From: Tianweitania populi
GTDB taxonomy: Bacteria > Pseudomonadota > Alphaproteobacteria > Rhizobiales > Rhizobiaceae
DNA length: 64,000 nt
NCBI RefSeq assembly: GCF_014652875.1
Contig: NZ_BMZQ01000003.1
Span: 124,001-188,000, forward strand
Direction of reading: 5' to 3'
The position numbers and the translations under genes were made by a program. The notes under the pieces are model-generated. The model did not search any database, was not told the origin of the DNA, and was given only the letters and a program-made list of their open reading frames with translations. This document shows, in pieces, positions 53,701-61,461 of the stretch. Within the stretch, counting starts at the first letter, position 1; every line of letters begins with the position of its first letter.

Positions 53701-54301
53701 AAAAGAGGAGGCAGATCGGTTTGCCGAACGAATCCGACCTCTGTCCGGCTTTGAGCAGGCCGTCGATCACTATGCACGGGCGTTCAGCGCGGTCGACAAG
53801 CAGCTTAAACAGGGCCTGCCGCTTCTCGAAATGCAGAAGCAGGAGCTGCAAAGGGCAGGGCAGCAGCTCGAGCAGGCGCGGCCGGGCTCGCACGACCTGA
53901 TCCGCTCGGCCTTACAGCATGATCCGGAGACGATGGACGTCATGGCCAATCATGCCGGCCGCGATCGCGTCAGACAGCTTGTGGTCGCCATGGATAGGGA
54001 GCGAGCGGCACAGGCTGATCCCCATGTCCGGGCCGAGCGCTTCGTGCAGCAATGGCAGAGCTTGCAGGCTGAGCGCCAGGAGCTTCGTGGTTGGAGCAAC
54101 GACGAGGCACGCAGCAAAATCGAGAGCCAGATGCGCAGCATGGCAAAGACACTGGAGCGCGATCCCCAAGCTCAAGTTGCTTTACGTAATCGGGCCCAGG
54201 AGCTTGGGATCAGGTATCTGCGCCAGGATCAGACCATCGCTCGTGAAATGGAGCGGGAACTGTCGCGGAGTCGCGATCGCGACCGTGGGATGGAACGATA
54301 G
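50723..54301 (+). CDS. traA: Ti-type conjugative relaxase-helicase TraA
   Basis: A 1192-residue MobA/MobL (MOBQ) relaxase fused to a RecD-like helicase. N-terminus MAIFYCQMSVISRSSGRSAV; the His-rich metal site is in VHTPHRDGDVRNHHAHVLMT (about 125-145). Helicase motifs: Walker A VVGFAGAGKSTML (about 397-409), VIDEAGMVGSRQL and the C-terminal DYQAIDHGYATTIHKNQGAT. The C-terminal 350 residues form the Gln/Arg-rich TraA tail. It nicks oriT and unwinds the strand for transfer. The frame is complete. Confidence 0.95.
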   Translation: MAIFYCQMSVISRSSGRSAVAAVAYRSAGKLTNERDGLTHDYTHRGGVEHSEIVLPQGVGAEWAYDRAALWNAAEVAEKRKDARVAREFVLALPHELSAEKRLSLTREFAQDLAHRYGGAVDFAVHTPHRDGDVRNHHAHVLMTTRQITAEGLGDKTYLELANKELLPRGLATTQMQLVDIRRGWEGMANRELASAGLDVRIDHRSHAERGLEIEPTQHMGVAATQMQRKGDHVERSRLDADAAKRNAELIRDKPEQVLSLISNEKSVFDRYDVARTLHRYVNDDAQAFENAFAKVMASPALVELQAERADGDTGEVSLARYSTREMVAIETSMIESAQRMYSAQDHGVHRNHVGQSIAAQDAAIQRSAGNASARLSGEQRRAIEHITGPERIAAVVGFAGAGKSTMLAAAREAWEAQGYKVHGAALSGKAAEGLEESSGIQSRTLASWWLSWDNPDSGSKHQLGHGDVFVIDEAGMVGSRQLARFISETEKRGAKIVLVGDHEQLQAIGAGAPFRAIAQEIGHAELSEIRRQRVDWQRDASVAFATHRTAEGLAAYRECGDITFSKNGEDTRAAIVRDYLADRDERPEGTRVAMAHRRVDVRAINDAIRSELQERGELARGEEAGALTFQTNVGRREFAVSDRVVFMENNRDLGVKNGMLGTVERVEAAQLVTGPTMIVQLDGRDGDKVSVPMRDYQAIDHGYATTIHKNQGATVDRAFVLASGTMDRHLTYVAMTRHRDGVKLYAAGDEFSKSGPGSQAGKLVQHGVASYEQKAGNRDNYFVTLENDQGERHTVWGVGLQQAMKEAAPQIGDRIGLKHVGAEPVRLPYGTEAQRNVWKVRAADELAYDQLEKRLSRSGAKETTLDYTKAFGERRGIAERLGVGSEIEVPTAQVARDNVQLGMERTVSTNHQTLAHGSSQKPGADIAPRDPEHPVQAPAGDRSAVQERQGTSNTVARQAKAPKRSMFDGLKLPVSRGAVQERDAASLSRRMGKEEADRFAERIRPLSGFEQAVDHYARAFSAVDKQLKQGLPLLEMQKQELQRAGQQLEQARPGSHDLIRSALQHDPETMDVMANHAGRDRVRQLVVAMDRERAAQADPHVRAERFVQQWQSLQAERQELRGWSNDEARSKIESQMRSMAKTLERDPQAQVALRNRAQELGIRYLRQDQTIAREMERELSRSRDRDRGMER

Positions 54302-54312
54302 GAGGAGGTGAA

Positions 54313-54852
54313 ATGGCGGATGACCAAAACCAAGGCCTGGAGGATCTCGATACGGATATCTTGAACAACGAGGACGCCAACGATCCAGCCGCCGTCGCAT
54401 TCGAGGCGCTACGGAACACAGTGGAAACGCTCGCCGCCGATCTCACCCGTGAAATGATGACCATCCGTAGCGGTATCGAGTTCGCCCTCGACCGAATGGA
54501 GCAGCGGGGCGCGCCTGTTGACTACAGCCCTGAAATCGGCCGCATGGAACGAAACCAGGCTGAAACCAATGAGCGCCTGCAAGCTATTGAGCAATCCTCC
54601 GCTCTCAAGCATGGTCCGGAGCATTATGCCCGCGTGATCGAGAACAGCGGCGAGAGCCTGGTTAGAACCGCTGCGCAGCACCTCGAACGGCAAGCATCTG
54701 ACCTGGAGCGCGCCGGCAGGAACTTGTCCGCGCACGTTGCCAGCGCCCGTGAGCGCAACCGGCAAAATCGATGGTTCATCATCGCTGCTTTCTGCGGGAT
54801 GCTCGCCGGTGTTGTGTTGACCCTGTTCCTGCCAGCAATGCTGCCGTTTTAG
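54313..54852 (+). CDS. DUF6118-like membrane-anchored protein
   Basis: 179 residues starting MADDQNQGLEDLDTDILNNE, 11 bases after the traA stop. A long helical part (RMERNQAETNERLQAIEQSS) precedes a C-terminal membrane span (WFIIAAFCGMLAGVVLTLFL). Proteins of this kind, which I recall as DUF6118, regularly follow TraA in alphaproteobacterial plasmids. Function unknown. Confidence 0.8.
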   Translation: MADDQNQGLEDLDTDILNNEDANDPAAVAFEALRNTVETLAADLTREMMTIRSGIEFALDRMEQRGAPVDYSPEIGRMERNQAETNERLQAIEQSSALKHGPEHYARVIENSGESLVRTAAQHLERQASDLERAGRNLSAHVASARERNRQNRWFIIAAFCGMLAGVVLTLFLPAMLPF

Positions 54853-54976
54853 GTTGCGGTCCAAGTGGCCGGCGTCGTCATGGGTGTTTGGCTGCATCAG
54901 GCGGGGGCGCTATAGCGACTGGCAATCGACATCGTGGGAGTGCGTTCTGAGAGGTTCGCGGCGCACCGTTCGTATT

Positions 54977-55234
54977 CTAGAGCGCGTTTCTGATCGGAAA
55001 CATGTCTTCGCCGTAGTGGTGAAGCCTTGTATGATGCCGACGGCATAGCCAGCGGACCGTCAAAGGCTTATCGTATTGGTCGTGATGGGCATCAACGGCG
55101 TCGGTCCCGCAAACCTCGCAACCCTGCTTCTCCAGCTCTCCTGCTTTCATTGCTCGTTGAACAGCAAGATGAGCCTCATACTTACCGGGATTGGCTCGGC
55201 GCCAGTTGGCTTGGCGGGTGTCGGTTTTGAGCAT
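54977..55234 (-). CDS. Small HNH-type zinc-binding protein
   Basis: 85 residues, basic N-terminus (NWRRANPGKYEAHLAVQRAM) followed by CEVCGTDAVDAHHDQYDKPL and WLCRRHHTRLHHYG, a compact Cys/His zinc site with an HH...HH arrangement as in HNH/homing-endonuclease-like phage proteins. It might bind or cut DNA. It has no linked partner. Confidence 0.7.
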   Translation of the reverse strand: MLKTDTRQANWRRANPGKYEAHLAVQRAMKAGELEKQGCEVCGTDAVDAHHDQYDKPLTVRWLCRRHHTRLHHYGEDMFPIRNAL

Positions 55235-55536
55235 GAAGTCATCCTAAGTCCCCACCATCTAGCTTTTGGGGTCCGCAGCATCCCATACTGATGACGGTGT
55301 GGTATTGTCACGAAGATCAGGCGGAGCGCTAGTGAACTTTTTGAGAGACATACCTGAACGCGACGATTCGAAGGTTCACGACATACCATTCAAGCTATCG
55401 GCTATTTCGGTAAGAAGCTGTGTCGCAACGGCAACAAAGCGCAAGATATTTCTGGTTGCTAATAGAAGACCAAAGACACTGCCTGCTTACTCAGGGTAAC
55501 TGCTGGTTGCCGGGGGTATAGCAACTAGGATAGACG
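55235..55536. other. Upstream region of the large fusion gene
   Basis: No supportable gene. The last 100 bases are AT-richer; TAGGA lies nine bases before the ATG at 55537. No operator-like repeat recognised. Confidence 0.4.
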
Positions 55537-58500
55537 ATGGGTGGGATTGGTGTCAGCAACGAGCGTCGAATTTACTATTTTGACGTAGTTGAGCAGTTTC
55601 CGCTCATGGGCGGTGTGGCAGAATATTCTCAACGCCTGCGAACCGCATTGCAGGCAAGGCTGGGCTCACGTCTTGTCCAAGTCACTTCTCTTCTAGACAA
55701 GTTTGGACCTCTTCCAGAACGCTATCTCCCACGAGAGCGGGCATGTGCTGAAGCTCTCGCACGCCTGGATCCACATTCGGTCTTTCTAATTCCCAACTTC
55801 CAGTCACCCCTTAAGCCATCTCAGTCTGGTTCACCGCGGCCTAGAGTTGTGAACATTGTCCATGACATCCAGTTCGCTTTTCTCCATGACCTTTTTCCGG
55901 CTCATGAACGGGCTGAGCTTGAGACTTTATTCACAGAAACAAGGGTTTGGGCAGACCACATCGCTTTTGTTAGTGAGGCCAGCCGGCGAGACTTCTCAAG
56001 CGTGTTTGGTTCGCCTCGCAACTTCTCGATTGTCCCGCCTGTCATATTCGCTCCCGCTGTAGCGCCGGCAAGGCAGCGCGAAAATTTCCTTCTCGCTGTA
56101 GCGCACCATGAAAATCATCCACATAAGAACTTTCCTGGCCTCGTGAATCTCTTTGCCGAGCTTGCGACTTCTGATCCGAAACTTCGCCTGGTACTCACAG
56201 GTTATGGAAGGGATGGTTTTGAAGGGGAGCTTGTGAGGCTACCAACTGACATCCAATCACGCATTGAGCATCGCGGTTTTGTGTCGCGAGCTGAGCTGGA
56301 CGAGCTTTACCGCCGCACCAAAGCGTTTGTCTCCATGTCACGGTTCGAAGGCTTTAACATGCCGGCGGCCGAAGCGGCCGCTCACGGTGCCCCACTGATC
56401 CTGTCTAACATTCCAGTCCATCGCGATCTACATCCGAAGGCCTTCTTGTTGGATCTGGTGCTACCTGACCTGCCTGCAGCGCGCGACTTCTTGATGAAGG
56501 CGGCGTCGGAAGATGCTTGGGTTGGATTGGCGGCATCGTCGCCAGAAGCAGTGAGCAGTGACTTGGCTGACGTGCTGCTTGGCCTGTCCCATGAACAAGA
56601 TCGTTTGCCGTTCTTACAAGCACCCACGCACCGATCTATCTCTGGGAAGCGTCGCCTACTCGCCCGCACAATGCTTTCCAGCGGACTTGCTGGTTCACTG
56701 CTGGCGGCCAGCGTTGCACTTGCGCAAGCCCAATTCGTAGGAGTTCCGGGAGCGGGTGGAACTGGGGGTAACGCAGCTGGTGCTAGTGCTGGGTCGGATG
56801 GAGCGTCTGGCGCAGTTGGCACGAACACAAATGGATCGGGAGGCAACGGCGGCGATCCAGGCCAGGCTGGAGGCGCTGGTGGTGCTAGCGGCAACGGCGC
56901 TGAAGGTGGTCAAGGAGGAGCGCCCGACGGTTCGAGTGCGGGAGCGTCAGGAAGTGACGGGTCGAAGGGTACGAGTTCCTACTTTGGCGGCGGCGGCGGT
57001 GGTGCGGGAGCCGGTGGCATCAGTGGAAACGGTCTAACAGGCCAAACGCAGTTTCCTAACGCATCTGTTCTGTTGGGTGGCTCGGGCGGCAACGGAGGGG
57101 CGGGGGGAGACACCTCTTCGAATCCCGCGAGCAGCGGCGGGGGAGGTGGCGGTGGCGCCGGTGGGCAAGGTGCGATCCTTTACGGAGAAGGCTCAATCTC
57201 CAATACCGGGCAGATCACAGGTGGTGCTGGAGGCAGGGGTGGCGACGGCGGGAATGTACCTTATGTGCCTTATGGCATCTTAGTCATACCGTCCGGGGAC
57301 GGAGGAGCTGGCGGCGGCGGTGGCACTGGTCTTGAACTGCGTTCAGCCAAAGACTTCGTCAACGAAGGTCTTGCCACTGTTGCAGGTGGTGAAGGCGGCG
57401 CAGGCGGCGAATCTACTTACGGAGTTGTCGGAAAAGGTGGTGACGGGGGCGTAGGTTTCAGCAGAGCCTCTGCGATCATTGGCGGACGCTTTAGCAACGC
57501 GGGAACGGTAAATGGTGGCAGCGGAGGAGAGAGCACTACTAATTACAGGAGCGTTGGTGCAAGCGGCGGGGCAGGTGGAGCGGGTATTGTCCTCAACGGT
57601 GCGGAGGTCGAAAATAGCGGCACCATCCGCGGTGGGGCCGGTGGTCGTGCTTACGGTTATGTGACTTCAAGTACCGCAGGCAGCGGTGGTGCCGGTGGTA
57701 CCGGCGCAAGGCTTAATGGTGGCCTTTATCGGCACGCAGGCGGATCGCTATCTGGTGGTATGGGAGGCGATGGGGGATATTCTTACTTTACTGGCGGCGC
57801 AGGTGGCGCTGGAGGTATTGCGCTTCAGACCTCAGGCAGCACAAACATTACGCTTGCCACCGGCAGCGTGACGGGAGGCGCTGGCGGCACGGGGGGCTTT
57901 GTCGGAGCAGAATTTACAGACACTACGACCGGAGACGGGGGTAGTGGTGGAGCGGCCATAGCCATCATTGGAGGTTCGTTGGTCAACGAAGATGCTCTGG
58001 TCAGCGGCGGGGCCGGCGGGATTGGCGGTCTACTTTATATCGATCGTGACTCTGATCGTTCGTCTGGCACTATCGGGAACGGTGGCTCCGGCGGAATCGG
58101 CGTCGAGGCAAGTGACGTTGCCCAAATCATGAACGGTGGAACTATTCGAGGCGGTTTGGGAGGCGACGGTGGCATTCTCTATGAGGGTCGAGCAAATAGC
58201 ATCAGTGGCAACGGAGGGGTCGGTGGCGTTGGTGTTCGACTTCAGGGCGGCGGAACTTTAACTAATAATGGCACTATCGAAGGCGGATTAGGCGGCGCTG
58301 CGGGCGACTTGCAAGGAGAAGATGCTTCCCTGGCGATGAGGGGCCGATCTGGTGACGGCGGAAAAGGTATACTAGCAGCGAGCGGTGGAACGATTATCAA
58401 TCGCGGCCAGATCAGAGGTGGCCAAACCCCCAACTCCTACTTCACCGGAGGTGCCCCGTTGGGCGCTAATGCGAGCGCGATCGAGGGTGCAAACCTATCG

Positions 58501-61269
58501 GTGATCAACGCAGGGACGATCGAGGGCGGCGACAACTCGTACTATTTCGCAGGTAGTTCCGAACAGGCTGCCGCTATACGCTTTACCGGCGGCGGCAACA
58601 GCTTGGAGCTGCAAGCTGGCTCCACAATCGAGGGCGACGTCCTTGCGTATTCCTCCAGCGATAGCTTCATCCTTGGCGGCGCGAACGACGCAACATTCGA
58701 CGCATCGTCGCTAGGCAATCAGTTTGTCGGCTTCGGTGACTTCCACAAGACCGGTCAAAGCGTATGGACACTTGAGAACGCAACGAGCGCGCAAACCGAC
58801 TGGATTATACGAGAAGGTACGCTTTCCATCTCGTCTGATGCCAATCTGGGCGCAGCCTCTGGTGGGTTGTTGCTTGGAGGCGGCACTTTGCGCGCGACAG
58901 ACGATCTGACGAGCGCGCGTCGTATTCTGATCGAAGCCGTCGGCGGGACGGTCGAAGTCACTCCATCGGTATCAGCCGCCCTTTCTGGAGTTATCTCTGG
59001 CGCGGGGTCGCTTACAAAAAGCGGTAGCGGATCGCTGACGCTTTCTGGCGCGAACACCTTTGCCGGTGGAACCGTTGTCAGCCAGGGTCGCCTTGTGCTC
59101 GACATCAGCGGATCGCTTTTATCAGGCGTTATTAACACGGACACTTTCGAAACATCGGGCGTACTCACCGGTGGCCTCGTCAACACAGGCTACACGCAAC
59201 AACTTGCCGGTTCGATCAGCGGCGGCATCAGTTCATTGAACCGCTTTGAGACGCGGGGTGGATCGATCAGCGGTGCTATCGCCAATAGTGGCCTGTTCCT
59301 CGTAGACGGCACGACCACTGCGGACGATAGCTTTGCAAATACCGACGGTGGGCTGCTCATTGTCGATGGTGAACTGACTGGCCTCACTTCGCTTGTCAAC
59401 GACGCGAACACCAGCCTTACAGTGTTCGGCGATCGCTCGATCTTCGTGACAACCGGCTCGACGTTGCAGACACAATATTTCGGCGGATCAAGTGCTGATG
59501 CCGTTAGCCAAATTGACGGTGAGCTTGATGTTACGGGTGCCGCCAGCGCCGACTATACTGGCGCTTTCACTGGGTCTGGCGTCATCAACATGACTGGCGG
59601 CGGCTTACTTAACCTAACTGGCATAAACACTGAACGGTCGTCCTTCACAGGCACCACCAACGTCACGGACAGCACGTTGCGGGTGAACGGTCTCTTCGGC
59701 GACCTAGATGATACGGATGGCTCAAACCAGGCGCGCGTCAGTGTGAACAGCAATGGTCGGCTCGCTGGATCCGGAGAGATCGCCGGTAGCGTCAGCCTCA
59801 ACAACGGCTCCACGCTTGCACCCGGCAACTCGATCGGCACCCTAAGGGTCGCAGGCGACGTGACGTTCGGCGAGGGATCGACTTACGAAGTAGAGATCGA
59901 TGCGACAAGCAAGTCCGATCGCCTTGTTTCCGAAGGTATTGTCTCGATCAACGGCGGCACCGTAAGCGTTCTTGGTGCGGCAGGGGCCTACTCGGATGCA
60001 GATCGCTACACAATCATCTCGGCGGGCGGCATCTCGGGCGAGTTTTCCGGTGTGATCGACAATCTGCCCGACATCGATGCCTATGCTGTCTACAACCCGT
60101 CCAACGTGCAACTCGGTCTAAAGAAGCAGGGGATAGTTATCCCGGATCCAGAGACAGATCCTGAACCGGAGCCGCAGCCGACACCAGGCTTTTCAAACAA
60201 GGCGAATGGCCCCGCCTCGCTCTACGGCGCTGGAAATGCTTCAATGGCTTTCGCAGAGACGCTTGGCCGTCGCATATCCATGCAAAGCCAACTCGGCCGC
60301 ATGTCTGTCACCGGCGCCACTATCCCGCTTGGGTTTGCTGAAGAGCCCAGTGCAAAGACGACGGGTTTGTCACATCCGGGCGTGTTTAATAACGAAACCG
60401 CCGAAATAGCACCGATCGTTGATTCAAGCGGGCTGGCGGTTTGGATCTCCGGCTTTGGCGAGGACACATCTGTTGTTAGCCGCGGTTCGGCTTTCGGCTA
60501 CGATAGCCAAACGGGTGGCGTCGCGGGTGGGTTTGAGTACACAAACTACGGTACTGGCACGACTGTGTTCGGTTTAGCGGGGGGGTACTCACGGACCAAC
60601 GTCGATGTAGCTGACGGCGAAGCTGATGCAGATGCTGGCCATTTTGGCTTCTATGGCAGCCACACAGAGGGCAATCTAGCAATATCAGGGGCTTTGGCCT
60701 ATACATGGCTCAATTACGATCTGACCCGTGACATCGCTGTTGGTGCAGACACGATCACGGCTCGTGGAGACGCTGACGGTACAGCGCTCTCCGGTTTCGC
60801 GGAAGCGTTCTATGACTTAGCGCCTGCGGTTGGCCTGAGTAACGTGCAACTCGGTCCTGTCGCACGCCTGCGTGGTGTTCATGCTTCGCGAGACAGCTAC
60901 ACGGAGGATGGCGCTGGCCTTCTCAACCTCACCGTCGACGATGAACACAGCGATCAGCTGTACGCTGTTTTCGGTGCACGTCTCGGCTCAACAGTTCAGT
61001 TCGGCAGCATCACTGTGACACCTGCCATTGAACTGATGTATGAGCGTTCGTTGCGCGGCTTGGACACAACCAGCTCCTCTACGATTGCCGTGGCCGGCGC
61101 CGATTTTTATACGTCAGTTACAGGCGGCAAGCGAGATCGTTTTCTGGTTGGTGCAGGTGTTGGTGTTGCTCTTTCCGACGAACTATCAGCCAATGTGCGG
61201 TATGATGGCACGTTCTCATCTGGCATCGACAGCCACCGGGCCTCGTTGGGGTTCACGTATAAATTCTGA
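55537..61269 (+). CDS. GT4 glycosyltransferase fused to a glycine-rich autotransporter
   Basis: One uninterrupted frame of 1910 codons. Residues 1-360: a GT-B fold GT4 glycosyltransferase (start YYFDVVEQFPLMGGVAEY; donor site SRFEGFNMPAAEAAAHGAPL with the EX7E pair Glu271/Glu279). Residues 370-398: a signal-peptide-like segment (KRRLLARTMLSSGLAGS, end VALAQA-QF). Residues 400-1000: Gly/Ala-rich GGxGG repeats with periodic 'N(S/A)GTI.GG' rungs, likely a beta-helix. Around 1150-1190 an autotransporter-associated repeat (LTKSGSGSLTLSGANTFAGG). An acidic Pro linker at 1535-1550, then a type V barrel at about 1633-1910 ending in Phe (GFTYKF). An ATG at 56671 could be an internal start for the autotransporter part. 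Confidence 0.85.
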   Translation: MGGIGVSNERRIYYFDVVEQFPLMGGVAEYSQRLRTALQARLGSRLVQVTSLLDKFGPLPERYLPRERACAEALARLDPHSVFLIPNFQSPLKPSQSGSPRPRVVNIVHDIQFAFLHDLFPAHERAELETLFTETRVWADHIAFVSEASRRDFSSVFGSPRNFSIVPPVIFAPAVAPARQRENFLLAVAHHENHPHKNFPGLVNLFAELATSDPKLRLVLTGYGRDGFEGELVRLPTDIQSRIEHRGFVSRAELDELYRRTKAFVSMSRFEGFNMPAAEAAAHGAPLILSNIPVHRDLHPKAFLLDLVLPDLPAARDFLMKAASEDAWVGLAASSPEAVSSDLADVLLGLSHEQDRLPFLQAPTHRSISGKRRLLARTMLSSGLAGSLLAASVALAQAQFVGVPGAGGTGGNAAGASAGSDGASGAVGTNTNGSGGNGGDPGQAGGAGGASGNGAEGGQGGAPDGSSAGASGSDGSKGTSSYFGGGGGGAGAGGISGNGLTGQTQFPNASVLLGGSGGNGGAGGDTSSNPASSGGGGGGGAGGQGAILYGEGSISNTGQITGGAGGRGGDGGNVPYVPYGILVIPSGDGGAGGGGGTGLELRSAKDFVNEGLATVAGGEGGAGGESTYGVVGKGGDGGVGFSRASAIIGGRFSNAGTVNGGSGGESTTNYRSVGASGGAGGAGIVLNGAEVENSGTIRGGAGGRAYGYVTSSTAGSGGAGGTGARLNGGLYRHAGGSLSGGMGGDGGYSYFTGGAGGAGGIALQTSGSTNITLATGSVTGGAGGTGGFVGAEFTDTTTGDGGSGGAAIAIIGGSLVNEDALVSGGAGGIGGLLYIDRDSDRSSGTIGNGGSGGIGVEASDVAQIMNGGTIRGGLGGDGGILYEGRANSISGNGGVGGVGVRLQGGGTLTNNGTIEGGLGGAAGDLQGEDASLAMRGRSGDGGKGILAASGGTIINRGQIRGGQTPNSYFTGGAPLGANASAIEGANLSVINAGTIEGGDNSYYFAGSSEQAAAIRFTGGGNSLELQAGSTIEGDVLAYSSSDSFILGGANDATFDASSLGNQFVGFGDFHKTGQSVWTLENATSAQTDWIIREGTLSISSDANLGAASGGLLLGGGTLRATDDLTSARRILIEAVGGTVEVTPSVSAALSGVISGAGSLTKSGSGSLTLSGANTFAGGTVVSQGRLVLDISGSLLSGVINTDTFETSGVLTGGLVNTGYTQQLAGSISGGISSLNRFETRGGSISGAIANSGLFLVDGTTTADDSFANTDGGLLIVDGELTGLTSLVNDANTSLTVFGDRSIFVTTGSTLQTQYFGGSSADAVSQIDGELDVTGAASADYTGAFTGSGVINMTGGGLLNLTGINTERSSFTGTTNVTDSTLRVNGLFGDLDDTDGSNQARVSVNSNGRLAGSGEIAGSVSLNNGSTLAPGNSIGTLRVAGDVTFGEGSTYEVEIDATSKSDRLVSEGIVSINGGTVSVLGAAGAYSDADRYTIISAGGISGEFSGVIDNLPDIDAYAVYNPSNVQLGLKKQGIVIPDPETDPEPEPQPTPGFSNKANGPASLYGAGNASMAFAETLGRRISMQSQLGRMSVTGATIPLGFAEEPSAKTTGLSHPGVFNNETAEIAPIVDSSGLAVWISGFGEDTSVVSRGSAFGYDSQTGGVAGGFEYTNYGTGTTVFGLAGGYSRTNVDVADGEADADAGHFGFYGSHTEGNLAISGALAYTWLNYDLTRDIAVGADTITARGDADGTALSGFAEAFYDLAPAVGLSNVQLGPVARLRGVHASRDSYTEDGAGLLNLTVDDEHSDQLYAVFGARLGSTVQFGSITVTPAIELMYERSLRGLDTTSSSTIAVAGADFYTSVTGGKRDRFLVGAGVGVALSDELSANVRYDGTFSSGIDSHRASLGFTYKF

Positions 61270-61291
61270 GCATTGTGCTCCCAGCTTAGTG

Positions 61292-61325
61292 CCCTGTTCC
61301 TGCATTCGAAGCAGGGTATTCTTTC
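61292..61325 (+). terminator. Weak stem-loop after the fusion gene
   Basis: CCTGC-ATTCGAA-GCAGG (61299-61315) or the longer CCCTG...CAGGG can form, followed by GTATTCTTT. The U tract is interrupted, so this is only a possible terminator. Confidence 0.35.
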
Positions 61326-61461
61326 CGCTAGCGCGTGATTCTGCCGAACTGAAGTCGCAGTAAGAAGGTGCGTACAACTGCCCGTTACTCCTGATTGTAT
61401 GTTAGATCACAAACGCACGGGATCCGTTCAGGCGCGTATCTAAGAGCAGAAAGTAACGGCG

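Noticed and set aside
56740-58500. Repetitive GGTGGC-type DNA that might be taken for a CRISPR or tandem-repeat array
   Set aside because: The repeats are codon-level Gly runs inside a continuous coding frame, with no constant spacer and no identical units.
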